NCBI RefSeq assembly: GCF_050003625.1
Contig: NC_134399.1
Location: forward strand, 151,646,473 to 151,710,472
Source of the DNA: Haematobia irritans
Lineage: Eukaryota > Arthropoda > Insecta > Diptera > Muscidae
Direction: 5' to 3'
DNA: 64,000 nt
Below are positions 48,962-59,649 of this stretch, piece after piece. The notes below the pieces were generated by a model. That model searched no databases, had not been told where the DNA came from, and saw only the letters and a list, made by a program, of their open reading frames with translations. Numbering within the stretch: the stretch's first letter is position 1; every line of letters starts with the position of its first letter. Made by a program: the position numbers and the translations under genes.

Positions 48962-49493
48962 CCAGGTCTACCGGTATGACATTTTCATGTGGCACCCATT
49001 TTCGACACTTTTTGATCTTTCCTATGGCTTTTAAACGGTCAGAAATTGTTTGTTGTGCAAAATTTAACATTTTTGCCATTTGATTTTGACTTAAAGTGTC
49101 ATCTCCGTCCAATTCGGCGTCTTCAAACTTTTTTGGTAGTCTTCCACGTTCTTCATTTCTCACATCAAATTCATTATTTCTTAACCGTTGAAACCATCTA
49201 TTGCATGTTGTTTGTGATAGAACATGGTCATCATGTGCCTCGACAAGCATTCAATGCGACTCTACAGCACTTTTCTTCAAAAGTAAACAAAAAATTAATA
49301 CTTTCCACATATCATCACTTTCTGGTACAAAATTCGACATTTTTAACACGATGAAAAAATACGATGTTGTCTGTTCAATGACTAAATATTTTTCACAGAT
49401 GCAAATAAACAAAAAAATAAGGACTCATTCACAACAAATGTTCTCTATCGAGACATTTGTATCTTAATACTTACTTCATACCGGTATACCTGG
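48962..49493 (-). mobile_element. internally deleted mauritiana-type mariner, 532 bp
   Basis: Inverted ends CCAGGTCTACCGGTATGA and CCAGGTATACCGGTATGA. Left flank TA; the right flank is now CA. The interior holds only the 5' half of the transposase gene joined nearly directly to the 3' terminus. Confidence 0.88.
48990..49350 (-). pseudogene. mariner transposase N-terminal fragment (Mos1 relative)
   Basis: Reading from about 49345 on the minus strand gives MSNFVPE, then LIFCLLLKKSAVESH, a stop, and MLVEAHDDHVLSQTTC with RWFQRLRNNEFDV. LPKKFEDAEL, LSQNQMAKMLNFAQQTIS and KKCRKWVPHE follow. This is the bipartite HTH region of a DD34D mariner close to Mos1 in layout. At least one stop lies in the HTH region. 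After WVPHE the coding sequence ends and the 3' ITR follows within about 30 bp, so the whole catalytic domain is deleted. Confidence 0.88.
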
Positions 49494-49545
49494 CATCTTA
49501 AATTAAGTTAACGAAACCACATTCGACTAATTTGGATTGAACTAA

Positions 49546-49763
49546 CGGCCATTTTCATGTAGCTCCGTTAGGCTTTAACTGCCAGTTAACAGAAAGTAAA
49601 TTGCAAATATCTTCTCTCCAGTTAACTTTGACTGAAAAATTTTCGTCAGATATGTTCCTAACTGGCATATGGAATATATATGCAAGATGACAGCTTCTTC
49701 CATAATACAGTTTAAAAGTTGGTTAGTTAACGGAACACTAACGGAGCTTTATGAAAATGGGGG
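49546..49763 (-). mobile_element. PIF/Harbinger (Tourist-like) MITE, copy 2, 218 bp
   Basis: Reverse-oriented relative to 5501-5718, same length, flanked by TAA (49543-49545 and 49764-49766). Terminal segments AGCTCCGTTAG are retained at both ends. Differences from copy 1 are scattered substitutions and small compensating indels. Confidence 0.9.
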
Positions 49764-49922
49764 TAAATTCTATTATATGTTTATTAACTAAATTGTATCA
49801 AATTAAATTTATGTGAAATTAATTAAATTTGAATCAAAAGAATTTTGGGTAAATTAAATTAAATTCAACACATACCACAATAATCCATGATAATATGCCT
49901 CAAGTGACATTAACGACTGAGT

Positions 49923-50260
49923 GTGGCATTCAGACACCTGAAGGACGGCATTGGGACCCCAGAAAAAATGCCAAAGGGAATTAACTGTTACACCGATGGA
50001 TTGAAGATGAGTGAGAAGATAGTACTGGGCGGAAGCGTTTTGGAGCCTGACACCAATATCCTATTTCGATTTACCGGACTCAGGACCACAGTCCTGAAGG
50101 CAGAATTGCAGGTAATGACGGAATGTGTAGATTGTCGTAGAAATAATCCGAGGCCAGAGTAAGTCAGATATTTTACGGATATCCGCAGTGCAACGCAAAC
50201 TCGGAAGCATTCTATAGAGTAAGATTGTAGCAAAAATACCAAAGTATCGATCATCTCAAG
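49923..50260 (+). pseudogene. second LINE RNase H fragment
   Basis: INCYTDGLKMSEKIVLGGSV contains the TDG motif of the first catalytic aspartate (serine after it changed to leucine), and LKAELQVMTECV holds the glutamate. After the stop at 50160 the frame continues as VRYFTDIRSATQT, corresponding to FTDSQAAI with the second aspartate, then decays. It differs in sequence from the RNase H at 45735, so at least two LINE lineages left traces. No RT sequence is adjacent. Confidence 0.75.
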
Positions 50261-50496
50261 ACCGTGTTTCATCGCAAATGAGCCACAATACCACAGAGCT
50301 GCAATCATGCGGCGTGTGATGGCTTTGCCGACCTTTGAAGACCAAATCTGAACCGATTCTAAAATGTTATGTTATTTCGGACATGTTTTGCTTATACGCA
50401 TTACGAACCATATTGGGATAAAAACAGATAATTAATTATTACTCGGAACCGGAGAATGAAGCCACCGAGTAGCGCCGCTGATTTAGCCACTGCCTT

Positions 50497-50715
50497 CCCA
50501 CTTCAGTAATGCTGGTGACATTTCTGAGGGTTTCAAAGCTTCTCTAAGTGGTTTCACTGCAATGTGGAACGCCGTTCGGACTAGGCTATAAAAAGGAGGT
50601 CCCTTGTTATTGAGCTTAACATAGAATCGGCAGACAGTGATAAGAGAGAATTTCATCACTGTGGTATCCCATTGGACTGAATAGTCTAAGTGAGCCTGAA
50701 ATATCGGGTTGCCAT
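50497..50715 (+). mobile_element. tRNA-derived SINE, 5'-truncated
   Basis: Matches the SINE at 56142 from CAGTAATGCTGGTGACAT through GGACTGAATAGTCTAAGTG to its 3' end (GGGTTGCCATTAGATAACC). The tRNA-like head is missing, as in 5'-truncated retroinsertions. Confidence 0.88.
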
Positions 50716-50734
50716 TAGATAACCATCCAAAATT

Positions 50735-51140
50735 GTCTTATTATTTTACAAATTATTCCCCATTAAAACCTATCATTTTTGCATAAATTAGAACCAATTC
50801 TCGAAGCAGTTTTGTCCTTATGATAGCAGTACCTCCAAAACATGCTTTCTGAACGTATAAACCGCTTCTCCAGTGTCAAAAAACGTGTACCTCTCATTTT
50901 TTCGATCATATTTTTAGAGCATTTCTTTTGACCAATCAACACGATTGACAAATTGTGTGGGATCCAACGCCAACAAATTTTTTTGACGGTCAAATGTTCA
51001 TGCAATATTGAATATATGCTGGTCCAACTAATTCGTAAGGTTGTCTCAATCTCACGATAGGTCACATGATGATCGTCAATATCAGTTAGCGCACAGCATC
51101 AATAGCTTCCGGAACAACGACTGATTTGGGATAACCTTAA
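50735..51140 (-). pseudogene. mariner transposase, internally deleted (family 2)
   Basis: On the minus strand, KSVVVPEAIDAVR (with a stop) leads to HVTYREIETTLRISWTSIYS, ILHEHLTVKKIC and RWIPHNLS, the second HTH and linker of a DD34D mariner. The frame then jumps to KMRGTRFLTLEK and the C-terminal ...SNLCKNDRF, which in the copy at 58430 follow the third aspartate. All catalytic motifs are deleted. The 3' flank TTATTCCCCATTAAAACC is the empty counterpart of the site where DD37E copy 3 inserted. Confidence 0.82.
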
Positions 51141-51174
51141 CGAAATTTGTCTTGGAAGTTCCAAAAAGATGCAC

Positions 51175-51430
51175 AACATACGTTAGACTGGAAAGAGTCA
51201 AGGAGTTGATTCGCTTGAATAAAAGTGACCAGCTACCGAGTTTGGTTTTCTCCAATGGGAAGCGATTCGAAAGTGAGCTGTTTGTGAACAAAAACGATGA
51301 TCGGGTTAACTTGCCAAAGAGGTAAGATGAATGTTTACTCCTTCGATTTGCCACTCTGTCAATCCGCTGGACGTTTGCGCCTGGGCCATTTAGAATAGTA
51401 AGAAGGTTGGCACTAACAAATACCAAAGTG
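51175..51430 (+). pseudogene. Tc1/mariner-superfamily transposase fragment, IS630-like
   Basis: ERVKELIRLNKSDQLPSLVF, SNGKRFESELFVNKNDDRVN and LPKRSDECLLLRFATLS are readable on the + strand. In related transposases the VF(S/T)DEKPF motif carries the first catalytic aspartate; here DE is NG, so it is lost. Flanking ends were not found. Probably the same family as 38460-39060. Confidence 0.6.
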
Positions 51431-52970
51431 TCGATCTCCAGACGGCCCTATGTCAGGAATGGGCCAAAATACCAAAGAACCACTTTAAGGCAATAATTCG
51501 TGCCAAAGATACGCAATTCGAGCAAATCAAAACGGATTATAAAATTTGATTTTGTTTCCGACTTTTTTGCTGATTTACATATCAGTCACCTTGTGTACGT
51601 ATGTTCGTCACCTAAATTTGTGGTTCATCCTAGACAGACATTTCAAATATTTCTCAACTTATAGATAGGACCTCTACGGAAAGGAAGTTCTTAACATCCT
51701 TCGAACTGAAAGGATTTCCATTGTGTTAGTGGAAGTGGTTAAAGTAATATTGTGTCATAGTTTGTACCATGATGCATGCGACATTGGAAACAGCAGTTGC
51801 AAATGGCAACTACTTCGTACTATCCTCTCTTGGCTAAAACACATTTTAGTTAGTGGTGTCATGAGAATGTCACTACCTCAACCTCAACTACCATCACCAG
51901 GGCTTTGGACATTCATGTCGCTTAGGTGATGGTTCTTACAAAACAAACACAACCTTCTTCCATCTCGCCTCAAAACAAAAGGACATCACATCGAATTTAC
52001 TATAGCAGCATGGTTACTTTGCCCTGCCATTGTTTACATTGGTCCTACCAAACAAAAAAATCAAAAAAAAACAAAAAATAAGGATACAAAGTCAAGCAAT
52101 CTTCTGCTTGGCCATAACCACCTAGACAAATATATAGAGTAGTCCAAATAGGTTCGTGTCATAAAATGGGTTAAAAACGTAACGTAACATCAGCCTTATA
52201 AACAGGTGATGGGAGGGAGGAAGAAACTTTACCATGCTAAAAGTAAAGTTTTCTTTTGTGGCGAAGACACAAAAAAAAATAGACGCAAGAAATGTCCTCT
52301 TTGTGTATTGAGAGCATTTTTATGGAAATAACTTTTGGTGGTGATGTTGTTTATGGTGCTGTTGAAAATGTCATCGTTTGGTTTGTTGTTTAAGTCAAAT
52401 GGCAAGCAAACACCTCGTCCAAACCATCGTTTCGCATAGAAATCATCTTCATCACTTCAAACTATGAAAGGAAAAGGAGTGATGGAAAGATTCATTTTAG
52501 GTTTTACTCATATTTCCCCCCGTTGGCTCATACCCGGCATATCGGAATACAAAGGATATTTGTGAAATGGTTAGTGACACTAAGTGCTGGCCTAGCTGGA
52601 GTAGCAAGAAAAACCTCTCCCACGAACAAAAAAATTGAAAACATCTTAAAACTGCTTTTAAGAAAATATTGTAACAACTTCCAAGTATTTGTTCTCACAA
52701 CATCAACATTTCGATAGGATTGTAAGAAAAAAATGGATAACCTAAGTTTTTTTTAAGTTAATGGGGACAAGAGTGATGTTCTGACAAAAGAAAAAATCTA
52801 TTGATAAAATGAAAAAAAAATCTAGTTAAAAAATAAGTGCGATGGACAATATTGAGTCGAATATAAGCTCTGTACAAGACATTGAACAAGCTTTAGAGTG
52901 AACCTAGGGGCTAAGTTGGCTAATGACTTTAGTCAATCTAGAGCCAGCTAAAATGCAAACGTACTCGTAC
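51431..52970. other. non-coding unique DNA
   Basis: No gene or repeat recognised. 52971 marks the next insertion; its 8 bp target ACTCGTAC occupies 52963-52970. Confidence 0.5.
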
Positions 52971-53528
52971 CAGAGATGGTCTGTATCAAACTTTTTTAGG
53001 TTTGCGACTGTCGCAAAGTTGTAAACGTAAACGTCACATACGCGTCGTAAATGTAGAAAAAGTAACAAAAGTCGCAAACTGAAAATACTTTAGTCGCGTC
53101 AGCTAGGCAGCGAATTCGATAATATCCAAGACGATGGTATGTGCGAAGAAGTTTCAATTCTTAGGAATGTTCACAATTTTCGGTTTTAGTCCCCACATTT
53201 TCCCTATTGCCTTTTGTACGAGTACAGGGTAACCGTGGATTTTCTCGTCCTTTCTTAGCTTTAAGTTCAGTCTCCTGTCCAATATAACCCCAAGGTATTT
53301 TGCACACTCACCAACGGAAATTTCGATACCACCTGAGAAAATAGGCTTGACCATGGGAAAACTGCAGAAACTCACAGCGAATGCTGTCAAACTAAATTAA
53401 AAAATGTTCAGGATTTCTTCTATTCAAAATTTGGTTTTCAACAGTAGGTTTACGACTTTTGCGACATACGTATTATACCGTCGCAAATGTATGTCGCAAA
53501 AGTCACAGTTTGTGACAGGCCAACCCTG
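52971..53528. mobile_element. hAT-type non-autonomous element, 558 bp, carrying LINE RT sequence
   Basis: A perfect 8 bp duplication, ACTCGTAC, lies at 52963-52970 and 53529-53536. Ends CAGAGATGGTCTGT and, complemented, CAGGGTTGGCCTGT fit the CAGRG start of hAT elements. TTTGCGAC/GTCGCAAA motifs are clustered inside both ends, possible transposase-binding repeats. The middle is an antisense LINE RT fragment. Confidence 0.9.
53154..53390 (-). pseudogene. LINE reverse-transcriptase thumb fragment within the hAT element
   Basis: The frame reads VSFCSFPMVKPIFSGGIEIS, then ECAKYLGVILDRRLNLKLR and AIGKMWGLKPKIV. KYLGVILD followed by WGL is typical of the region just after the RT palm in Jockey/R1/I-type LINEs. 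Only about 75 residues remain, with no catalytic FADD box. It lies entirely inside hAT termini, so it was either captured before transposition or inserted afterwards; no own target duplication is visible. Confidence 0.8.
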
Positions 53529-53658
53529 ACTCGTACGTGAACCGGGCCACTCACCGAGAAGTCAGCCTTTTAATTCCCCTAAAAAGGAAAGGGAGGCATA
53601 CGCAAATGATGTTGCACTCTGTGAAAGGGGAAAATTCAGACATGCAATCGGGGGACTA

Positions 53659-55983
53659 CACTGAAACAAAAAGCGTGCCCAGTTCCAAATCCACTAAAGA
53701 CTATGATATTGATTCCGAGCCAAAAAAGCGAAGAATTGATGTATGGATAAATTTAAGACACAAATCTCTTTTAAATTTGTGTTTTACGTACTTTATTCTG
53801 GCAAAGAAAGTTTAATTTAGTCGTTTTTTTCAGTTTTTTTATACCCACCACCATAGAATGGTGACGGGGGTATAATAAGTTTGTCATTCCGTTTGTAACA
53901 CATCGAAATATCGATTTCCGACTATATAAAGTATATATATTCTTGATCAGGGAGAAATTCTAAGACGATATAACGATGTCCGTCTGTCTGTCTGTCTGTC
54001 TGTTGTAATCACGCTACAGTCTGAAATAATGAAGCAATCTTGCTGAAATTTTGCACAAACTCGTCTTTTGTCTGCAGGCAGGTCAAGTTCGAAGATGGGC
54101 TATATCGGCCCAGGGTTTGATATAGTCCCCATATAAACCGACCTCCCGATTTGGGGTCTTGGGCTGATAGAAATCGTAGTTTTTATCCAATTTGCCTGAA
54201 ATTTGAAATCTAGAGGTATTTTATGACCATAAAGAGGTGTGTCAAAAATAGTGAGTATCGGTCCATGTTTTGGTATAGCCCCCATATAGACCGATCTCCC
54301 GATTTTACTTCTTGGGCTTATAGAAACCGCAGTTTTTATTGAATTTACCTGCAATTGGAAATCTAGATGTATTGTGGGACCACAAATACGTGTGCCAAAA
54401 ATTGTGAGTATCGGTCCATATTTTGGTATATCCCCCATATAGACCGATCTCCCGATTTTACTTCTTGGGCTTATAGAAACCGCAGTTTTTAAATTGGAAA
54501 TCGAGAGGTACTTTAGAACCGTAAAGAGGTGTGCCAAAAATGGTGAGCATCGGTCTATGTTTTGGCATGGTCCCCATATAAACCGACCTCCCGATTAGGG
54601 GTCATGGGCTTAGAGAAACCGTAGTTTTTATCCAATTTGCCTGAAATTAGAAATCTAGAGGTATTTTAGGACCATAAAGAGGTGTGCCGAAGATGGTGAG
54701 TATCGGTCCATGTTTTGGTATAGCCCCCATATAGACCGATCTCCCGATTTTACATCTTGGGTTTATAGAATACGTAGTTTATATACAATTTGCCTCAAAT
54801 TGGAAATTTATAGGTATTTTAGGACCATAAAGAGGTGTGCCACAAATGGTGAGTATCGGTCCATGTTTTGGTATAGCCCCCATATAGACCGATCTCCCGA
54901 TTTTACATCTTGGGTTTATAGAATCCGTAGTTTATATACAATTTGCCTCAAATTGGAAATCTAGAGGTATTTTCGGGCCATAAAGAGGTGTGCCGAAAAC
55001 GGTGAGTATCGGTCCATATTTTAGTATAGCCCGCATAAGAACGATCTCCCGATTTAACTCCTTGGGTTTCTAGAAACCGTAGTTTTTATCCGATTTGCTT
55101 GAAATTGTAAATAAATATTCTGGTATTTTAGGCTCACAAAAACGTGTATCGGATTAAGTTTTTATCGGTCCATTTGGTAATGCCTCCATATAGACTGACT
55201 TCACTTCTTGAGGGTATAGAAGGCGCACTGATCATGAAAATTGCTTGAAACTCAATGTAAAATTTCCCGATTTTACTTCTCGGGTGAAAATCTACAGATT
55301 TAAGATTTCAAATCAAGACGTTATTTTATAATTTTCTTGCACACTTACAAGAGATGTTAATGATTCCTCTAAAACTCAAACAAAAATGGTTCTTATAAAT
55401 CCAGAATCTGATATAGTCTTCATAGGTCAAATCTTTAAATGTATCTTCGGGAAGTGGCCTCAAGCCCTTCTGAAATTTCAAAGGAAACCCTAATATTTGG
55501 TTCATGGTGGTGGGTATTTAAGATTCAGCCCGGCCGAACTTACTGCTGTATATACTTGTTTTTTCTTCGTGTACTATCCGTTAAAATAATTTTAACTCTA
55601 CCACAAGTAAAAATTATACTTTGTTTAAAATCAAAAAGTCTTTCAAATAAAGTGTTGAAAAAATCTCCTATTTATAAAGGTTTTTTTGCTTAAGATGCAA
55701 AAAGTCAACAAATTTAAAGACGATTTCATTAATTTTGAAGAATTTTTCAGAAACCCAAATTGACCTTAGTCAAACAATATTTTCTTTCATTTCAAGATAC
55801 GGGATTTTGAGTCGAATCACTTAACTATAAGTAGAAAACGACTTCATTCAAAAGTTTATCGACTTTTGGACAAGGCAAAAGCTTTATATCAGAGAAATGT
55901 GTCTTATATGCTAAGCAAAATTCGCATTCGTATTTTCGTAAGGACACGAAATATTTGGCCTAACGACAACATTTGTAACAGTG
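53659..55983. mobile_element. CACTG-type MITE, alpha subfamily, split by twin-hairpin G
   Basis: TA on both sides (53657-53658, 55984-55985). It starts CACTGAAACAAAAAGCGTGC and ends GGCCTAACGACAACATTTGTAACAGTG. Without copy G it would be 604 bp. Interior landmarks are AATTTGTGTTTTACGTACTT, and CAATATTTTCTTTCATTTC after copy G. Confidence 0.8.
53839..55559 (+). mobile_element. twin-hairpin element, copy G
   Basis: 5' hairpin TATACCCACCACCATAG...GGGGGTATAA, then GTCATTCCGTTTGTAACAC and a GTCTGTCTGTCTGTCTG tract (53980-54005). Units of about 150 bp with CCCCATATAGACCGATCTCC follow. The 3' hairpin is TCAGCCCGGCCGAA, then CTTACTGCTGTATATACTTG. It is the best-preserved copy of the D/G subfamily. 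Confidence 0.93.
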
Positions 55984-56001
55984 TAGGAAGTGGACGAAGT
56001 G

Positions 56002-56550
56002 TGTTTAGCTCAATGACAAGGGATCTCCTTTTTATAGCTGTCAAACTACTAAGAGAAGCTTTGAAACAATCAGAAATGGTACCAGCATTGCTGAGAATTG
56101 ATAATTCCCCGTTGAAAAACCTTTTGGTGTTTGGTCGAACCACCGTGGTGCAATGGTTAGCATGCCCGCCTTGCATACACAAGGTCGTGGGTTCGATTCC
56201 TGCTTCGACCGAACACCAAAAAGTTTTTCAGCGGTGGATTATCCCACCTCAGTAATGCTGGTGACATTTCTGAGGGTTTCAAAGCTTCTCTAAGTGGTTT
56301 CACTGCAATGTGGAACGCCGTTCGGACTCGGCTATAAAAAGGAGGTCCCTTGTCATTGAGCTTAACGTGGAATCGGGCAGCACTCAGTGATAAGAGAGAA
56401 GTTCACCAATGTGGTATCGCAATGGACTGAATAGTCTAAGTGAGCCTAATACATCGGGCTGCCACCTAACCTAACCTAACCTTGGTCGAACCTGGGATTG
56501 TGCCCATGGTCCATTGTATGCAAGTTGGGACTGCTAATATTTGCACCACA
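56002..56550 (-). mobile_element. old tRNA-derived SINE, split by a younger SINE
   Basis: AGCTCAATGACAAGGGATCT to TTGGTGTTTGGTCGAACC (56010-56141) and then TGGGATTGTGCCC...TGCACCAC (56493-56545) are consecutive minus-strand SINE parts. The 11 bp TTGGTCGAACC is duplicated around the young SINE that interrupts it. Confidence 0.9.
56142..56481 (+). mobile_element. young tRNA-derived SINE, full length, 340 bp
   Basis: Perfect 11 bp duplications TTGGTCGAACC (56131-56141, 56482-56492). The head is ACCGTGGTGCAATGGTTAGC with anticodon-arm-like CGCCTTGCATACACAAGG and B box GGTTCGATTCC. The body shared by all copies follows, and the tail is CCACCTAACCTAACCTAACC. This is the best reference copy in the window. 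Pol III transcription from the A and B boxes is inferred. Confidence 0.95.
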
Positions 56551-57184
56551 TTTGCACCACTCATTTTTATAGTTAATTTTAATTTCAATGTCAAAGAAGA
56601 AAAAATTCAAATGTAGATTTTTCAAAATATTTTCCTCTTGTTGGAAAACCCTTAAGATATTGTTAGGTGATGTGGTATCTCAATAGGCCTAATCTCCATG
56701 TTAAAATCGGTTAACAAAATGCGGCCCTTGTCTTTGCAACTGTTATAAATCCTGAAAAGTCATCCTTATTATTTGTACACTAATGTCAGCCTTCGTCATT
56801 TTGACTACGGCCTATTTCAAGTGCCTTTAAATTTCATCGTGAGCAAAAGTGATAACCAAAATTTACTTTATTTTGTTACTCAGTTAATGTTTAATCAATA
56901 ATAAACAAAAAATCATATAATGGTTGAATTTAATTTAACTCAATGTTATCATTTTCCAATCAACAAAAAAAAACACACACTTTACGCCGAAAATAAAATT
57001 AAGGTTGTCATTTTGACGAAGGATTACTTTCTAGGGATAAAAAAATTAAGTCACCACTTTTTACCTTTTCATATCTCTCTACATTGATTGTAGAAATTCT
57101 AATTGAATTAAATCGAGAAAAACTGCAGTGAAAAAACTTTAATATTTCGGAATGAGAGAACAAAACTCAATATTAATCCTCGAA
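56551..57184. other. non-coding unique DNA
   Basis: No gene or repeat recognised. Confidence 0.45.
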
Positions 57185-57219
57185 AATCTCTTTATTGTTT
57201 TTCAAAATATTTCCTATTA

Positions 57220-58419
57220 AAGGGTGATACGGTCAAAATTTGGTCAAGGGAAAACGCGTGTAAATCGGTGAAATCGTTTATTTAAAAAATCAAATTAAAT
57301 TTCTTTTTCAAGTTCAATTAGTATAAAATTCAGGAAAAATATTCAGTTAGGCTTTCGCTTTTCCAAATCCGAATTGCCGGGCCTCACGCTTGACACCTGC
57401 CATCAGATTTTGTACAGCCACCTTGTCCACCTTCTTCGCCGCAGAAAGCCAGTTTGCCTTGAACTGCTGCTCGTCCTTAGCAGTTTTTTTGGTCTTCTTT
57501 AGGTTCCGCTTGACAATAGCCCAGTATTTCTCAATTGGGCGGAGCTCTGGCGTGTTGGGAGGGTTCTTGTCCTTGGGAACCACCTGCACGTTGTTGGCGG
57601 TGTACCAATCCATGGCCTTTTTACCGTAATGGCAAGATGCCAGATCCGGCCAAAACAGTACGGAACAACCGTGTTTCTTCAGGAAAGGCAGCAGACGTTT
57701 ATTCAAACACTCTTTCACGTAAATTTCTTGGTTGACAGTCCCGGAAGATGGCTTGCCAAGCCAGATATTTCTTTGCGAACTTTTACAGTTTTATGTGCTT
57801 GAAAATATCTGCTACCTTTCCCCTTCCTTTTGCCGTATAAAACTCCTGTCCCGGAAGCTGCTTGTAGTCGGCTTTGACGTAGGTTTCGTTGTCCATTACC
57901 ACGCAGTCAAACTTCGTCAGCATCGTCGTGTACAGCCTCCGGGATCGCGCTTTATCCGTCGTATTTTGTTTATCATCGCGATTTGGAGTCACTACTTTCT
58001 TGTAAGTCGATAGTACGGCTCGTTTTTTTGCTCGATGCACGGTTGTAGACGATACACCCAGCTTATTTGCGGCATCTCGAAGAGAGAGGTTAGGGTTTCG
58101 CTTGAAACTACCGGCAACTTTCTTTGTCGTCTCAGCGGATTCCGGTTTTCGATTTCCTCCCGATCCAGACTTCCTGGCTGTCGACAAACGTTCCCCCAAA
58201 CACTTTAATTACATTTGTAACGGTTGATTTGGCAACTATACGCTGCTCTTCTTGCTTGGACGGCATTTTGACAACTGAAGAGTGAATTCCAAAATCAAAA
58301 TAGGAGCAACATTCTACACACACACATCTTCAAAATGAGGGGTGTTCAGGTTTTTTAAATGCAAAATTGAAAGAAATACGTCAAGTTTATATTGACCAAA
58401 TTTTGACCGTATCACCCTT
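57220..58419 (-). mobile_element. Tc1/mariner DD37E-type transposon, copy 3, 1200 bp
   Basis: TA at 57218-57219 and 58420-58421 with inverted ends AAGGGTGATACGGTCAAAAT. It lies within the 3' end of a mariner; the other mariner copy at about 50760 shows the site without it. Confidence 0.95.
57347..58266 (-). pseudogene. DD37E transposase, copy 3, broken
   Basis: Starts MPSKQEEQRIV at 58266. Relative to copy 2 it lacks about 47 bp of the first HTH and has one extra G near the KVFG stretch. A further deletion of about 35 bp removes part of the strand after the KLSKFAKK region, near 57745. The open parts are 57783-58199 (second HTH and first catalytic region, with VVMDNETYV in place of VVMDDETYV) and 57347-57718 (FWPDLASCHY and RPIEKYW, ending GFGKAKA). 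Not functional. Together the three copies allow the ancestral gene structure to be inferred by comparison. Confidence 0.92.
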
Positions 58420-58860
58420 TAAGATCTATAAACATTTGCATACGTTTCAACCAATTTTTGAACCATTTTTGCCAATCTCATTGAGGTATCTTCAAAACAT
58501 GCAATCTGAACGTATCAACCATTTCTTCAGGTGTTGAAAAACATTGATCTCTCATTTTATTTAATACGAGGAGGAATAAAAATAAGGAATTCGGTGCCAT
58601 GCCAGGACTATGCGTGGGATGACCCATCATGTCGATATTTTTAGTGCTCAAGAATGCATTTGTTTGAACCGATGTGTGGGAGCTCGCGTTGTCGTGGTGA
58701 TGAGTGATCCGTCTTTGGCGGTTGGCTTTCCTGATTTCTTGGAAGACAACTGGCAAACTAATGGTTGTGTTCCACTCAGAATTTACTGTTCTGCGTTATT
58801 ATCACTCGAAACTTCTCACGATTTAATTCCATTTTTTGGACGAGATTAATATTTTAACTT

Positions 58861-59102
58861 GCTGTGAACAAACCAAGTATCGCTCGTATGTCAAAACGTT
58901 CTGCCAGCGTATAACCTCAAAACTGCCAAGCTTCACCAGGAGGTGTCAGTTGGCAAGTTGCAACTCTAGGGTTGCCCACTCCCGAAGTATAAATTTGCCT
59001 TCGAATCATGATCGACCTTCCATTCTAAAAGTTTCAGAGAAAACCGAAAAATTGAGAAATTACGAAGTAGGACGAGGGCGAGGATGAGGTCCTTCTTCAC
59101 TA
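58861..59102. other. non-coding DNA, nothing recognised
   Basis: Short stretch between mariner remnant and MITE; no feature supported. Confidence 0.4.
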
Positions 59103-59581
59103 CACTTGCCCGATACCAAAGATTTTGCCTTTACTTAATTTTAAATTTGAGTTTTGCGTACTTGATTCTAGGAAACAAATTTTAATTTATTCGTTTTTTC
59201 TGCTTTTTACTGTGCTATCAGAGTTCGTAAAAAAGTGTTAACGGCAACTTAAATTTCTAAATTCAGACTCGACTTCAAGTATAAATTTTGAATAGTTTCA
59301 AGTAAAAAAATAAGGTGTTGAAAGCCATATCCTATTTTCGAATCCATTTTTTCTTTATCGTGAAGATATAAAAAGTCAACAAATTTTATGATACATTAAT
59401 TTTGAAGAATTTTTCAGAATTATTTAAGCCATGCCGACCTTAATCAAACAATATTTTCTTTTATGTAAAGATACACATTTTTATGTGGAATCACTTTAAC
59501 TATAAAGACAGAACGATTTGAGACATTTTTCGACTTTCAAGGCCAAGAATTCTTTGGCGTCACGACATCATTTTTTCAGTG
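59103..59581. mobile_element. CACTG-type MITE, alpha subfamily, 479 bp
   Basis: TA borders (59101-59102, 59582-59583). The right end is CACGACATCATTTTTTCAGTG; the left end has lost its A run. It shows alpha without an insertion, including TTATTCGTTTTTTCTGCTTT, the counterpart of the site occupied by twin-hairpin G. Confidence 0.75.
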
Positions 59582-59649
59582 TATGAGAGTTTTCTATTTT
59601 CACTAAGCCCACTGAAACCTTAAAACAGGCTTCAAATTTCTTTAATATA

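Larger units (their letters stand above)
57185..58860 (-). pseudogene. mariner transposase C-terminal half, with DD37E copy 3 in its 3' end
   Basis: Minus strand 58430-58860: VNSEWN-like start, LPVVFQEIRKANRQRRITHH, HHDNASSHTSVQT (second catalytic D present), then GHPTHSPGMAPNSLF. In the last motif the normal SPDLAPNDFF has D changed to S at the third catalytic position. CFSTPEEMVDTFRLHVL and a degraded WLKRMQMFIDL tail follow. Downstream, the mariner 3' sequence (TTTCCTATTA) continues on the far side of the Tc1 insertion at 57185-57219. The N-terminal half is missing. Same family as 50735-51140. Confidence 0.82.

Noticed and set aside
56142..56215. Possible tRNA gene (A and B boxes)
   Set aside because: It is the head of a multicopy SINE with target duplications; a proper acceptor stem is not evident.
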